Assembly (NCBI GenBank): GCA_947172415.1
Contig: OX359198.1
Coordinates: 1,395,401 to 1,459,400, forward strand
Length of the DNA stretch: 64,000 nucleotides
Source of the DNA: Chondrosia reniformis
Taxonomy: Eukaryota; Porifera; Demospongiae; Chondrillida; Chondrillidae
Reading direction: 5' to 3'
The notes beneath the pieces were generated by a model. That model saw only the letters and a list, made by a program, of their open reading frames with translations, had not been told where the DNA came from and searched no databases. This document shows positions 54,001 to 63,700 of this stretch, piece after piece. The translations under genes and the position numbers were made by a program. Each line of letters starts with the position of its first letter. Position 1 is the first letter of the stretch.

Positions 54001-57000
54001 AGGTCAGCTTCCTAGGACACATTGTGTCCAGCAAGGGAGTGTCCACTGACCCTGACAACACTGAACAGATCTGGGATCAGCTAGTACTAGTAGAAGGAAT
54101 TTTATGGCGACGGTACAAAGCAAGCAAAGGGCAATAGTACCTGCAAACATGAGAGAGCAGATATTGCAGGAGCTGCACGGGGGAGTGACCACAGGACATC
54201 TCAAGACTTAACCCTTTATCATGGATGAGCCACTATAGTGGCGTGTGACCGCAGCTGGTGTGGAAAAATGTAGCTATTGCACAACCACCATGGTGGACAA
54301 GCCACTATAGTGGCTCATCTCATAGAACATATTTACAAACGAATGTGAACTTTTCTTTGGGATGGTACATCCTTCGACTTTTCAGTCACTGAGAAAGACC
54401 CCCAGGGTCGAAACGTTTGACCAAGAATTGAAAAAAACCAACTGCGTTTTTAAACGCTCAAAAGTCGAAGGATGTACCATCCCAAAGATAAGTTCGACGC
54501 AGTTATAAGGAATCCTTATTCTATTATGAATGTGAACTTTCTTAGCATAATTCTTACCTTTTCCGTTAACTATGCTTAATATTGAACACAATAATAAGTC
54601 TGCACTGACAAAATCGGGCATTTTGTGATGGTGTTTATTTGCCGAATATGAATATCAAAACATCTGGTAATTTTACACAGTAATCCTCCAAAATATCGTC
54701 ATGTCTATTGTTTATAAAGTCTGTTATTAGTACCTTTAAGATGGTCCGAATATTTAGAGCCGAAAATATACCAGTGGGTGAACCCAACTGGGACAATTCT
54801 GACGCTAGCTCCGATGAAGACGACTACTCAGAATAGATTCCCTCAGAAGACCCGCTCCAGCAAGCAGAGGGTCGGACGAAGACTCTGACTACTTGCACGA
54901 TACAAATAACGAATCCACGAGCATCTCCACCAGTGACAACGCAACCAAATCTACACGGAATTCACGTGTTGATATTATTACTTAGGTATATTATCGTAAA
55001 ATGGCCGCATAACACCGTATAGTCTCTCTTGTACGTAAAGTTTTATATGTGTTATAACTTCATTGTAATATATTGCATGGCTGTATTACTGCAAATTTAA
55101 ATACTACTCACTATGGGTTACCTAGGAATTTATTTTAAATAAAATAGGCAAAAGTAATCAAATCGTCCACAACCACCAGTCGAGCAACTTTAGTGGCTCA
55201 TCCACGCATTATTTTGCAAGGACATTTTTCCACAATAAAGGGTTAAGGCTCGTTTTTACTGGCCAGGCTATCACTAGGCAGTGAAGCTTTTTTGTCAGAG
55301 ATGGCAGGAGTGTCTCAGGAGTAAGTCACCACCACAGAAGCATAAGGCTCCTATGCAAACACTGACTGCAGGTTCTCCCATGCAGATTGTCGCTGTCGAC
55401 ATCCTCGGCCCTCTCCCTAAGTCATCCAAGGGAAACCAGTATATCCTAGTTGCAGCTTAATTCACTAAGTGGATGGAGGCTTATCCCATCCCAAACCAGG
55501 AAGCTTCCATAGTAGCCCAGACTGTAGTAGATCAATTCTTTTTGAGATACTTTCCCCCAGAGCAGTTACACTCTGATCAAGGCCGACAGTTTGAAAGCCA
55601 GCTGGTGCAGTAGGTTTGCAAACTGCTTGGTATTCAGAAGACCAGGACAATACCCTACCACCCACAGAGTGATGGTCTTGTGGAAAGACTCAACCGTACC
55701 CTGCTGTTATCCACCACTCTCAATGGTAAAGAGCATGAGTGGGAGGACCATCTGAGATCCACTTGTATGGCGTACAACACCAGTGTGCAGGCAAGCACAG
55801 GGTTTACACCATTTTTCCTCCTCTTTGGACAGGAGGCACGACTTCCACTGGACATCATGGTGGGAGATACCAGCCAAGCAACTTCATCAAACTCTTATCT
55901 TGAGTATGTCACTGCCTTGCAGGACAAACTGTGCACAGCATATACAACCCTCCACACCAAGTTGAAGGCCGACAGAAGCACTACTATAACAGGAACTTCC
56001 ATTTCAAACCATACAAGGATGGTGACCTTGTGTTTCTTTATTCCACTGTCCTTCCGAGAGGCAAGTCCAGGAAATTCCACCAGCCTTGGACAAGACCATA
56101 CAAAGTAGTGAAGCAGTTGTCTGACGCAGTCTACCGCATTCAGCATACCAGGAACCGGAAATGCTTGGTGGTTCACTTTGACCGCCTCAAGCCGTGCCCC
56201 ATCAGTGGCAATTCCCCTCCTACAGAATCACCCTCTGCCAACCAACAGAATGTTGTTCCTGTTAGGCATCATTTTGAGCCACAAATGGTTGACTCTGAAG
56301 CCCCAATAACTGAGGATACCACAGGAGCAGCTGAACTTCAGTCTGGTGGTTCTACGGAACGTTACCCCAGTCCAGCAGGAGACCACCAGAGCGATTTGGT
56401 GTTGGAGTTTCTCATTGGTAGCTTGCCGGGTCGTCCTCTTTAAAGAAGGGGGCTGTGTAGCAGCTTGCTCAACTGTGTGTTATCGTTTTCGGGTTAACTA
56501 ACCGTGTTTATTGTAAACATTGGGTTTGTTGATATATAACAATTCACACTTCCACATTGCATGATATAACTCTTCCTGTTTTGCACTGCTCCGCACCTAT
56601 TGTTATTTGTTATGGTTCTTTTGTTATACTGTTACGTATTCACCTCACCTTATGTTTAAGACTTAAGTTTTGTACAACAGAATTATTATTGATTCTCCTC
56701 CTCGAGTTCTTGGTAGCGTGTGAGCGACTCCCGATCTTACGAGTAATCTCGACACGATTACATTATAATACTTAAAAAATAAACTTATGTCTGGTAAATA
56801 TTACATTTAAAAGGTTCAATCACATCCTATCCTATTCTCCTAGTCATTCTAGATCACATCTGTGCTCAGCTATGAAATCAATATGTACACAAACAACAAT
56901 AACAAAACCTAAAAATCAATACTACACTTACTAGTAGTTGACATGTCTCAGCATCTCCTCTCTTAGCTGCATTATGTAATGGAGTTTGTCCATAACTATC

Positions 57001-59732
57001 CACAGGATCTACTTGACTGCCATGTTCTAACAATACTTTGATAACTTCCATCTAAATAAAGATTTAAGAAACCATGTACTAACACAATACAGCATTTACA
57101 TCAAAGCTGATTGAATGTAGTAGTTATATCTTGCAAGTTGTGAAGAAACATGGCAAATAAGTTGATTGGCTATTCACACTGACAAGGCAGTATAGATTAA
57201 AATAGATTACATTAGAGATTCTCATTGACAGACTGTTAGAAAATGTGACATTGCTCCACATTATATGGTATATCAACTGTATATGAAATAAAAACCACTA
57301 ATTACATGAAACACTTACAGTTTTAGCATAGTGAAGTGGTATTTTATTCTCATTGTCCTTCTTGTTCACATCAGCTTTATGTTTCAGCTATTAAATCAAT
57401 ATACACATAAACAACAATAACAAAACCTTACAAAACAAACATTCACACAATACTACACTTACCAATAGTTGACATGTCTCAGCATCTCCTCTCTCAGCTG
57501 CCCAATGTAATGGAGTTTGTCCATCACTATCCACAGGATCTACTTGACTGCCATGTTCTAACAATAAGTTGGTAACTTCCACCTATAATGATTGAAGACA
57601 AAATATACGTTCGAACACAATACAGCTTTGCATAAAAACCAATTGAATGTAGTAGTTATAGCTTACAAGTTGTAAAGAAACATGGCAATCAAGGTGATTG
57701 GCTTTTAACATTGACAAGGCAGTATACATTAAAATGGATTACAATAAAGAGATTCTAGCTAAAGAAGTCAGAAAATGTCACATTGTTCAACATTCTATCT
57801 ACTGTATATAGAATAGAACGCACTAATTACATGAAACACTTACAGTTTTAGCATAGTGAAGTGGTATCCTATTCTCATTGTCCTTGTTCACATCAGCTTT
57901 ATGTTTCAACTATTAAATCAATATACACATAAACAACAATAACAAAACCTTATAAAACAAACATTCATACAATACTACACTTACCAGTAGTTGACATGTC
58001 TCAGCATCTCCTCTCTGAGCTACCCAATGTAATGGAGTTTGTCCATAACTATCCACAGGATCTACTTGACTGCCATGTTCTAACAATACTTTGGTAACTT
58101 CCATCTAAATAAAGATTTAAGAAACCATGTACTAACACAATACAGCATTTACATCAAAAGTGATTGAATGTAGTAGTTATATCTTGCAAGTTGTGAAGAA
58201 ACATGGCAAATAAGTTGATTGGCTATTCACACTGACAAGGCAGTATAGATTAAAATAGATTACATTAGAGATTCTCATTGACAGACTGTTAGAAAATGTG
58301 ACATTGCTCCACATTATATGGTATATCAACTGTATATGAAATAAAAACCACTAATTACATGAAACACTTACAGTTGCAGCATAGTGAAGTGGTATCCTAT
58401 TCTTATTGTCCTTCTTGTTCACATCAGCTTTATGTTTCAGCTATTAAATCAATATACACATAAACAACAATAACAAAACCTTACAAAACAAACATTCACA
58501 CAATACTACACTTACCAGTAGTTGACATGTCTCAGAATCTCCTCTCTCAGCTGCCTTATGTAATGGAGTTTGTCCATAACTATCCACAGGATCTACTTGA
58601 CTGCCATGTTCTAACAATACGTTGGTAACTTCCACCTATAATGATTGAAGACAAAATATACGTTCGAACACAATACAGCTTTGCATAAAAACCAATTAAA
58701 TGTAGTAGTTATAGCTTACAAGTTGTAAAGAAACATGGCAATCAAGGTGATTGGCTTTTAACATTGACAAGGCAGTATACATTAAAATGGATTACAATAA
58801 AGAGATTCTAGCTAAAGAAGTCAGAAAATGTCACATTGTTCAACATTATATCTACTGTATATAGAATAGAACGCACTAATTAAATAAAACACTTACAGTT
58901 TTAGCATAGTGAAGTGGTATCTTATTCTCATTGTCCTTCTTGTTCACATCAGCTTTATGTTTCAACTATTAAATCAATATACACTTAAACAACAATAACA
59001 AAACCTTACAAAACAAACATTCATACAATACTACACTTACCAGTAGTTGACATGTCTCAGCATCTCCTCTCTTAGCTGCATTATGTAATGGAGTTTGTCC
59101 ATAACTATCCACAGGATCTACTTGACTGCCATGTTCTAACAATACTTTGGTAATTTCCACCTGTAGACAATGTGTATTTGAATATATAAATATACATGAC
59201 ATTCAATATAAAAGGTTTACAACATGAGAAATTGATCTAGCTAGTTCCACTACTTTTAGAAACAAGCTGCTCTTATAAACACATGAATACAGTCCACAAA
59301 TAAAACTGGTAATGTCGGCTAATAAAACAATTCTCTCATTTTAGTGATATACATAAGACACAACAGAAGATCAAACAATCAGTTCTCACTTTAGCAAAAT
59401 GTAATGGTACTCTATGATCATAATCCTTTACATGTACATCAGCACCCAACTCGAGGAGGTAGAGAACAATATCTAGGTGGTTGTGTTCAACAGCTGCATG
59501 AAGCGGAGTGCTTCTAGTTCCATATATTACACTGTTTACATTGCTCTTGTTAATAAGTTCTTGTATCTGAGAAAGAAATTTAATTAGACTGGTTTACAAA
59601 AGATGTCAGAAAGAAGAAGTGAGTAAGTAGTAACAGGATAAACATTCCTACTACGAAAGGGAATTCTATTTCATACAAACCTTAAGCTTGTCTCCATTCT
59701 TAATACAATCAAAAATCTCCATTTTCATTGAA
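44741..59732 (-). CDS. Ankyrin-Roc-COR-death-fold gene, unit 2
   Basis: Paralogue of the unit-1 gene. Exons: first exon 59,681 to about 59,732 (start possibly MKMEIFDCIKNGDKLK); 59,390-59,566; ankyrin array 59,160 to 56,932; 51,189-51,257; 50,977-51,018; 50,738-50,821; a disrupted 44-bp exon near 48,340-48,440; Roc-COR 45,593-47,867; last exon 44,741-45,048. The gypsy insertion separates array and linker exons. Differences from unit 1: fewer ankyrin modules (five visible long exons), loss of the MGNKLSS start through inversion, an insertion in the 44-bp exon. The main domains stay open. Confidence 0.7.
45410..45510. repeat. Dispersed repeat, copy c
   Basis: Matches 8,755-8,850 (ggtggaattcccagaaa; agaacaaagagaagac) in the intron before the last exon. 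Confidence 0.55.
45593..47867 (-). CDS. Giant Roc-COR exon, unit 2
   Basis: 2,275 bp, open throughout between acceptor atcctttag and the donor after GHQQG. P-loop GSPEVGKSS, switch II DTGGQPSF, GTFKDK, COR-type region (LTWFLLYVITHKYE; FHMLGFYAFFDHTE) and C-terminal ECLVCQLEKRRPF as in unit 1. Small in-frame indels at, for example, KDGDPDKL and NDDTS relative to the other copy; many changes are conservative. Confidence 0.85.
47950..48450. repeat. Insertion-scarred exon region, unit 2
   Basis: aactatacgtatatcaataa followed by gtacaaaaagaga splits the 44-bp exon at 48,369-48,417 (about 49 bp); a related copy lies at 47,953-48,005, and a LINE relic (48,085-48,245) lies between the two. Confidence 0.5.
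48085..48245 (+). pseudogene. LINE 3'-end relic, copy b
   Basis: Same family as 22,700-22,930 (cagaagaactagatgtggca; gaaagaggtattggaaggaa), decayed. Confidence 0.45.
48580..49798. mobile_element. pogo/Tigger-type MITE containing a nested element
   Basis: Ends CAGTGGAACCTC on both sides (inverted), TA on each flank (48,578-48,579 and 49,799-49,800). Inner parts repeat gaccacctcaaaatt. The CAGTGGAACCTC terminus is typical of Tigger/pogo elements. No transposase. Unit 1 has no element at this site but a LINE nearby. Confidence 0.85.
48807..49523. mobile_element. 717-bp MITE inside the Tigger element, with captured ORF
   Basis: Terminal inverted repeats CCGGTGTCACAG plus a region rich in tatcctaggata palindromes and runs of tatccccc. 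The - strand at about 49,015-49,255 is open and protein-like: YQALVHYIHGSKENRP, LRQQAEKFDERNGVLFRK. This resembles the segment before the H2C2 zinc finger of gypsy-type integrases or their domesticated relatives, so a gene piece appears captured. Confidence 0.6.
49800..50737. other. Intron of unit-2 ANK gene, homologous to 22,095-23,111
   Basis: Colinear with unit 1; includes a LINE relic at 50,380-50,545 (MEMIDRRQKNQIWHIWRGNS). The missing phase-correcting exon should lie here or in the homologous stretch, but I cannot identify it. Confidence 0.5.
50738..51257 (-). CDS. Linker exons, unit 2
   Basis: 50,738-50,821 (84 bp), 50,977-51,018 (42 bp, MTFWKSQAEKPI), 51,189-51,257 (69 bp, IQHN.DVNKKDL type). 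Each has the same length and splice sites as in unit 1. The intron minisatellite is reduced to about two units. Confidence 0.6.
51689..52305 (+). pseudogene. Gypsy gag, broken
   Basis: 51,689-52,066 is open (EVYSVEGSILDWIDHFEGVA; RRKKGEDWADLGQDLKTL), stop at 52,066. A CCHC zinc knuckle (CHKCGQPGHFAKGC) follows at about 52,160-52,205 in another frame, so at least one stop and one frameshift separate them. Confidence 0.8.
52534..53547 (+). pseudogene. Gypsy aspartic protease and linker, broken
   Basis: Retroviral-type protease with the catalytic triplet in FLIDTGSAYTIL and a second motif ILGLDFL. Stop codons at 53,026 and a frame change at about 53,490 separate it from the RT. Confidence 0.75.
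53487..54137 (+). pseudogene. Gypsy reverse transcriptase, catalytic site mutated
   Basis: RT blocks WASPIVLVRKNDGTCRFCVD, STLDLISSYWQV, MPFGLCNAPATFQRLMD, FLGHIVS. The usual Y-x-D-D box reads YIVD, so the first catalytic Asp is replaced by Val. RNase H is missing; the frame jumps into an H2C2-side segment. Confidence 0.85.
54212..55242. mobile_element. piggyBac relic inserted in the gypsy element
   Basis: TTAA at 54,208-54,211 and 55,243-55,246; termini CCCTTTAT inverted. Subterminal gccactatagtggc motifs. A short + frame from 54,740 (MVRIFRAENIPVGEPNWDNS, then an acidic DASSDEDDYSE) ends at a stop: it resembles the acidic N-terminus of a piggyBac transposase. The catalytic part is absent. 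Interrupts gypsy between the H2C2 segment and the integrase core. Confidence 0.85.
54355..54541. mobile_element. Penelope-like fragment with hammerhead-like core
   Basis: Flanked by a 13-bp direct repeat gaatgtgaacttt. Inverted arms (tttgggatggtacatccttc and complement) enclose CTGAGAAAGACCC CCA GGGTCGAAAC, close to the hammerhead ribozyme core CTGATGA - stem II - GAAA found in Penelope-like elements. One base of the CTGATGA core is missing. It lies inside the piggyBac relic. Confidence 0.5.
55260..56443 (+). pseudogene. Gypsy integrase, broken
   Basis: DDE integrase core: VDILGPLPKSSKGNQYIL (D), HSDQGRQFE (D), SDGLVERLNRTL (E). In-frame stops near 55,458 and 55,612. A frame change in 55,930-56,000 precedes the C-terminal part (KPYKDGDLVFLYS; RPYKVVKQLSDAVYRIQ), stop near 56,441. 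Confidence 0.85.
56454..56762 (+). repeat. Gypsy 3' LTR
   Basis: Starts TGTGTAGCAGCTTGC after a polypurine tract and ends in CA (gattaca). About 309 bp. Confidence 0.6.
56932..59160 (-). CDS. Ankyrin exon array, unit 2 (5 long and 4 short exons)
   Basis: Long: 56932-57051, 57463-57582, 57985-58104, 58516-58635, 59041-59160. Short: 57319-57387, 57844-57909 (66 bp, one Lys fewer), 58372-58440, 58897-58965. Same pair structure as in unit 1, with a dimeric higher-order period. Several modules are nearly identical to each other, including introns, which points to recent module duplication or gene conversion. The array ends at the gypsy insertion, so further modules may have been lost. Confidence 0.85.
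59390..59732 (-). CDS. N-terminal exons, unit 2
   Basis: 59,390-59,566 is the two-repeat ankyrin exon (PLHAAVEHNHLDIVLYLLEL). The exon from 59,681 reads back through DCIKNGDKLK to a possible start MKME at about 59,732; further upstream the frame stays open but meets the inversion breakpoint. Confidence 0.55.
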
Positions 59733-59789
59733 TCAGTTAGTTTTGGAGTCGTCTGTGCTTGAATTAGTCGCACTTGAATTCGGATCAGC

Positions 59790-59872
59790 TGATCCACAAA
59801 GGTATCGATTGGATTAAATATGGGATTTATTGAATTTGTGAAGATATAGTTGCGATGGGAAATAAGTTAAGC
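59790..59872. other. 83-bp micro-inversion containing the ancestral start codon
   Basis: This segment is the reverse complement of 34,763-34,845 within otherwise colinear flanks. It carries ATGGGAAATAAGTTAAGC, now on the + strand at 59,855. Confidence 0.9.
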
Positions 59873-60480
59873 CCACCAATCAATCTAGACATACCTACGT
59901 TGTTCTTTAACTACTCTCCAAACGCCATTTTATTTACTGCTTTCAGGTCTGGGGGTAGGAGACTTACTTACGCAGGTATTTTCCCCACGTCTGTGTTATG
60001 TTGTCCATTTCGATTTGGGATCTGATGACCTTTTCTCTTTCAGGAACGTCTCATCTTGTGAGGAGCTGAACATTACAGTAGATAACAGAACAGAGTCTAG
60101 TTATGTAAAGAGATGTTGCAATGTGGAGTCAACTGGAGTGAGTACATGTCTCCTTTCACTTCAGTACCTTATGTGGTACACTGTTATCAGACAACTTGTA
60201 TGCAATAATGAAATTGTTAGGCTTGCTGAATGTTGAATATAATACTGTTTTATTGGACAATCTAGCTCACCATCAAGTAGATCAAACTTCCAATGATTGC
60301 AAGGTTTTGCCATCTCAGTAGTTTGATCTACTTGATGGTGAGCTAGATTGTCCAATAAAACAGTACTATATTCAACTTGTATGCAAGATTAGCAACCTTA
60401 TCTTTATTGTATATACATCTGCTTAGAAGGGTCTGAAAGGTTTGATGATATAAGTGTTACAAGAATGCACTTTGACACTA
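59855..60480 (+). CDS. Putative + strand gene using the inverted start codon
   Basis: From ATG 59,855 the frame reads MGNKLSPPINLDIPTLFF and NYSPNAILFTAF, then a donor CAG|gtctgg at 59,946. Joining to exon 60,044-60,137 (acceptor ctctttcag) keeps the frame (AG+G, then NVSSCEELNITVDNRTESS). A third possible exon starts at 60,427 (EGSERFDDISV). It would be a short, Cys-containing peptide with a myristoylation-type start. The splice join is inferred. Confidence 0.3.
60232..60376. repeat. Hairpin repeat, copy 3
   Basis: Most perfect of the three copies: arms of about 57 bp with one or two mismatches. Confidence 0.7.
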
Positions 60481-60767
60481 CTGTTTTTCCTTTTTACTCT
60501 TATATGCGAACTTATTACATTATATTGTGTACATAATTGTCTGATATCTATATATCTATTTTTTAGAATGTCTAGTTATTCCAAGTCAAGACTGATCTGT
60601 GAAGTACTGCTGGATCATGTTAGAAAACAGTATATAAAGTGAGGTGGTATTTACAGCAAGTTATAAGATTTACACTACAATGATAAAATGTATGTATAGT
60701 ACTTTTACCTGTTAATATGTACACAAGTTATATATCTGTAATATAAGTATTACTTATCAGTATGTAT

Positions 60768-63700
60768 GCTGAGACTGTTTCTATTTGTGAAATATGTTAA
60801 GCCATATGAGATTTGCTAGTTACGAGATTGTTTCCATGGCAACATTCTTATCCCAGGTAACCTGCTATCTTTATAGGTCAATTAGTAATTACAAGTACAA
60901 AGTAAGTTACCAAGCATTATTAATTGAGGAATCTATTAACGCAGATGATTAACTGATGAATCAACGTAAACAGTGATCTTTGATATAATGATACCTTGGA
61001 TACAAAAGTGATTTATTGATGGTGATACTAATTAATATCAACATTCTTCAGTTAATTGATCATGACCATGAGGAGCTGTTGAGCATCATATTAGTTTATT
61101 AGTGGTCTCCCAATAACCAGTTTAGGTCACCACTCCTTTTCCCTTATTTGGTTGATTTGGAGGGTCTGATTGGTTTAACTGATGATTCAAACTTGTTAAT
61201 CAAACTGCAGAGTTGGCATATATATCCATGCCTATTCACTGATATACCACATATGGTCGTACATTAGCAGCACTCCTTGCCAGTGATCACAGGACACATA
61301 AACTTGTGAAAAGTCTCCTCAAACATCATCATGCTCTGTTGAATGAGGTAGTTTTAATCTTTGAGTAGAATGTACTTTATCATTCAAGGATTTCCTCAAC
61401 AAGACTGAGTTCATGTACAACTTTGATAGGGACATTTATCATTAATATATACTTTTTTTCCAGATTCCTTTTAACTGATTGCATAATCCTTATGGACCCG
61501 TTGTAGTGATGTGATGTGTTATGTATAGTGTGTGTGCAGTATATGTGTGACTGTCTCATTTTTCAGAGTCAAAATGTCATTGTATGTAGATTTTGAGAAA
61601 ATAATGCATTAATTAACAAGATAGCTTTCAATATACGTATATAAACGTACATTAAAATTCATTCATTGAATGAACTGAAGCATATGCAATTCTTATGTGA
61701 CAGTAGCAATATAGAATTGAAGATTACAAATTTGAGACAACATTCAAATATTCTAAGTGCATATAGCTTGCTGTAACTTGGTCTTGTTTCTCAATTTCCA
61801 TGACATTATTTTTCTCTAAACTATCACAAAAGCTGAAACGAGATTAATAAAGGAAAAGCTAGTTCTGACCTTATTTTCCATTCTATTTCCAACTGTACAT
61901 GATATACTGTCACATATACTCTACAATATTCCAGATTCATACTATGCAGTACTTATATAGATTGCTTAGTTCATACACATTGTGTACTCCATTCTGCTTA
62001 ACTTCCTATATATGGTCGAGATCTGCATGGTTCAATGCCATCTTATATATTGGGAGTGATTACTAAAATTACAAGACCTAATTGACTGTGAAGTGCAATA
62101 ACACTGCATCTCTTTCTCCCTGTCTCCATCTTATTAGAGACATTAACGCTGCACAGTCTAGTGATTTGAAATCACAAGTGCGTATTATCGGAGACATTTG
62201 AAATGGGCGATGTGATATTCTAGTGTGTAAGACTTGTTTGATGATTAGTAATTCTGAACCTTTGTAGATCAGATGGCACTGGAATGGTACACATGAAAAA
62301 CATTACAAATAATTGATGAAAGACAATAAATTATTTTGTGGCTGAAGCTATTAATTTACTGTCAAGGAACTCTGCAGTTTTCAATTAGATGCTATATAAA
62401 TCTCATAATTAGTGGTAATATTTGGAGGTCTTCATAATGTAACACTGATTGAAATATAATATATTTTATGACTTAAAAATTAACAGATTTTACAAATACG
62501 TACATTCGTATATATGTATACTGAAAAGCTGATGATTTAAGGGTGTACCAAAGTAAATATTACGTACATATACTATAATTATCCCTGTCCTTTATCTCAT
62601 CATGTGACCCTGGGTTAACCCCTCCCCCACTCTGTCACAAATGAGGTGCTACAGCTGACTCTACAGTCACTGACTAACTTATGTATATAGTGACCATTTT
62701 GTACTTTATAATCACTGACTTGCATTCTATTATTAAACCTCTATTAAACCTCTATTAAACCTCTATTAAACCTCACATCTTCTACATTAAGGTATTAGAT
62801 GGTTGGTTAAACAGTCCAGTGAATTCACACTTGAGAATGCAGATTACAAATAGCTCTTGATACACTTTACTATCATTGTTCATTGTTGACATATTTGCTT
62901 GCATCTCATTTTCTGATTAGATAGTAATATTAGATACTGTACGTGAGGTAATCAGTGTCTTGTCATCTCTATCAGGTCTGAAATGTTCTCCTGTTATCAA
63001 AGTTCCTTAACTCCAGCCTTCCTCCGTCAAGGAATGAAAGCTTGACATACCTGTGAGCATGGAAGCGTTACTTGACATGTTTACCAATGCATGTATTTTT
63101 AATTTTTGTAAAGGTATTTCCATTTTTTTCCCAATTTCAAATGTCTACAGATACGTACATATATGTACATTCAATTGGAAAGGTTTGCATGTGTTGGAGG
63201 AATAGACAACGAGTAAGTGCACAAGCTTTGTGTTGCTTTTAATAACAGATATACCTCATACACGACTCCTCATATATACTATGATATCTGTCCATATTTA
63301 ACAATTTCCAAATTTAGCATTTACTAACTGTATTAGCTTATAACCCATTATCTAGCAAATGGACAATTTAAAGGCATTTGCAGTGATATCTCAATAGTCT
63401 TAGATATGTCATTGCCAATGTCATTTGTATGATGTCTGGGAGGAGGTTTAACTTTCTGAACGTGATGCATTCTCATTGGATAGACTAACCTTTGTTTTCA
63501 AATCTTTTTTCCTCTTAATGTGGACTCCCTATTTGGTACCATATGCATACATATGTACATACTGTATTTGTTCAAATAGAAGCCCAGGCTTCTATTTCAT
63601 TCCAGTCATTTTGTTGTTGTCATGATCAGTTTATACTTTAACCCAGTGTGTCAATTTGAGAGATCCCATGCTCCATTTGACACCCAGTTTCTTTTTGAGA

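Larger units (their letters stand above)
51368..56762 (+). mobile_element. Gypsy-type LTR retrotransposon, decayed, without visible 5' LTR
   Basis: Homology to unit 1 stops near 51,367. Gene order gag - protease - reverse transcriptase - integrase with a 3' LTR (56,454-56,762, TGTGTAGC ... GATTACA) preceded by a polypurine run aaagaaggggg. No matching 5' LTR is found at 51,368-51,690. RNase H and its connection are deleted at about 54,080. The element lies in the ANK gene intron, opposite to its transcription. Confidence 0.85.

Noticed and set aside
56557-56775. 72-codon + frame after the gypsy integrase
   Set aside because: Falls within the LTR and shows no motif.
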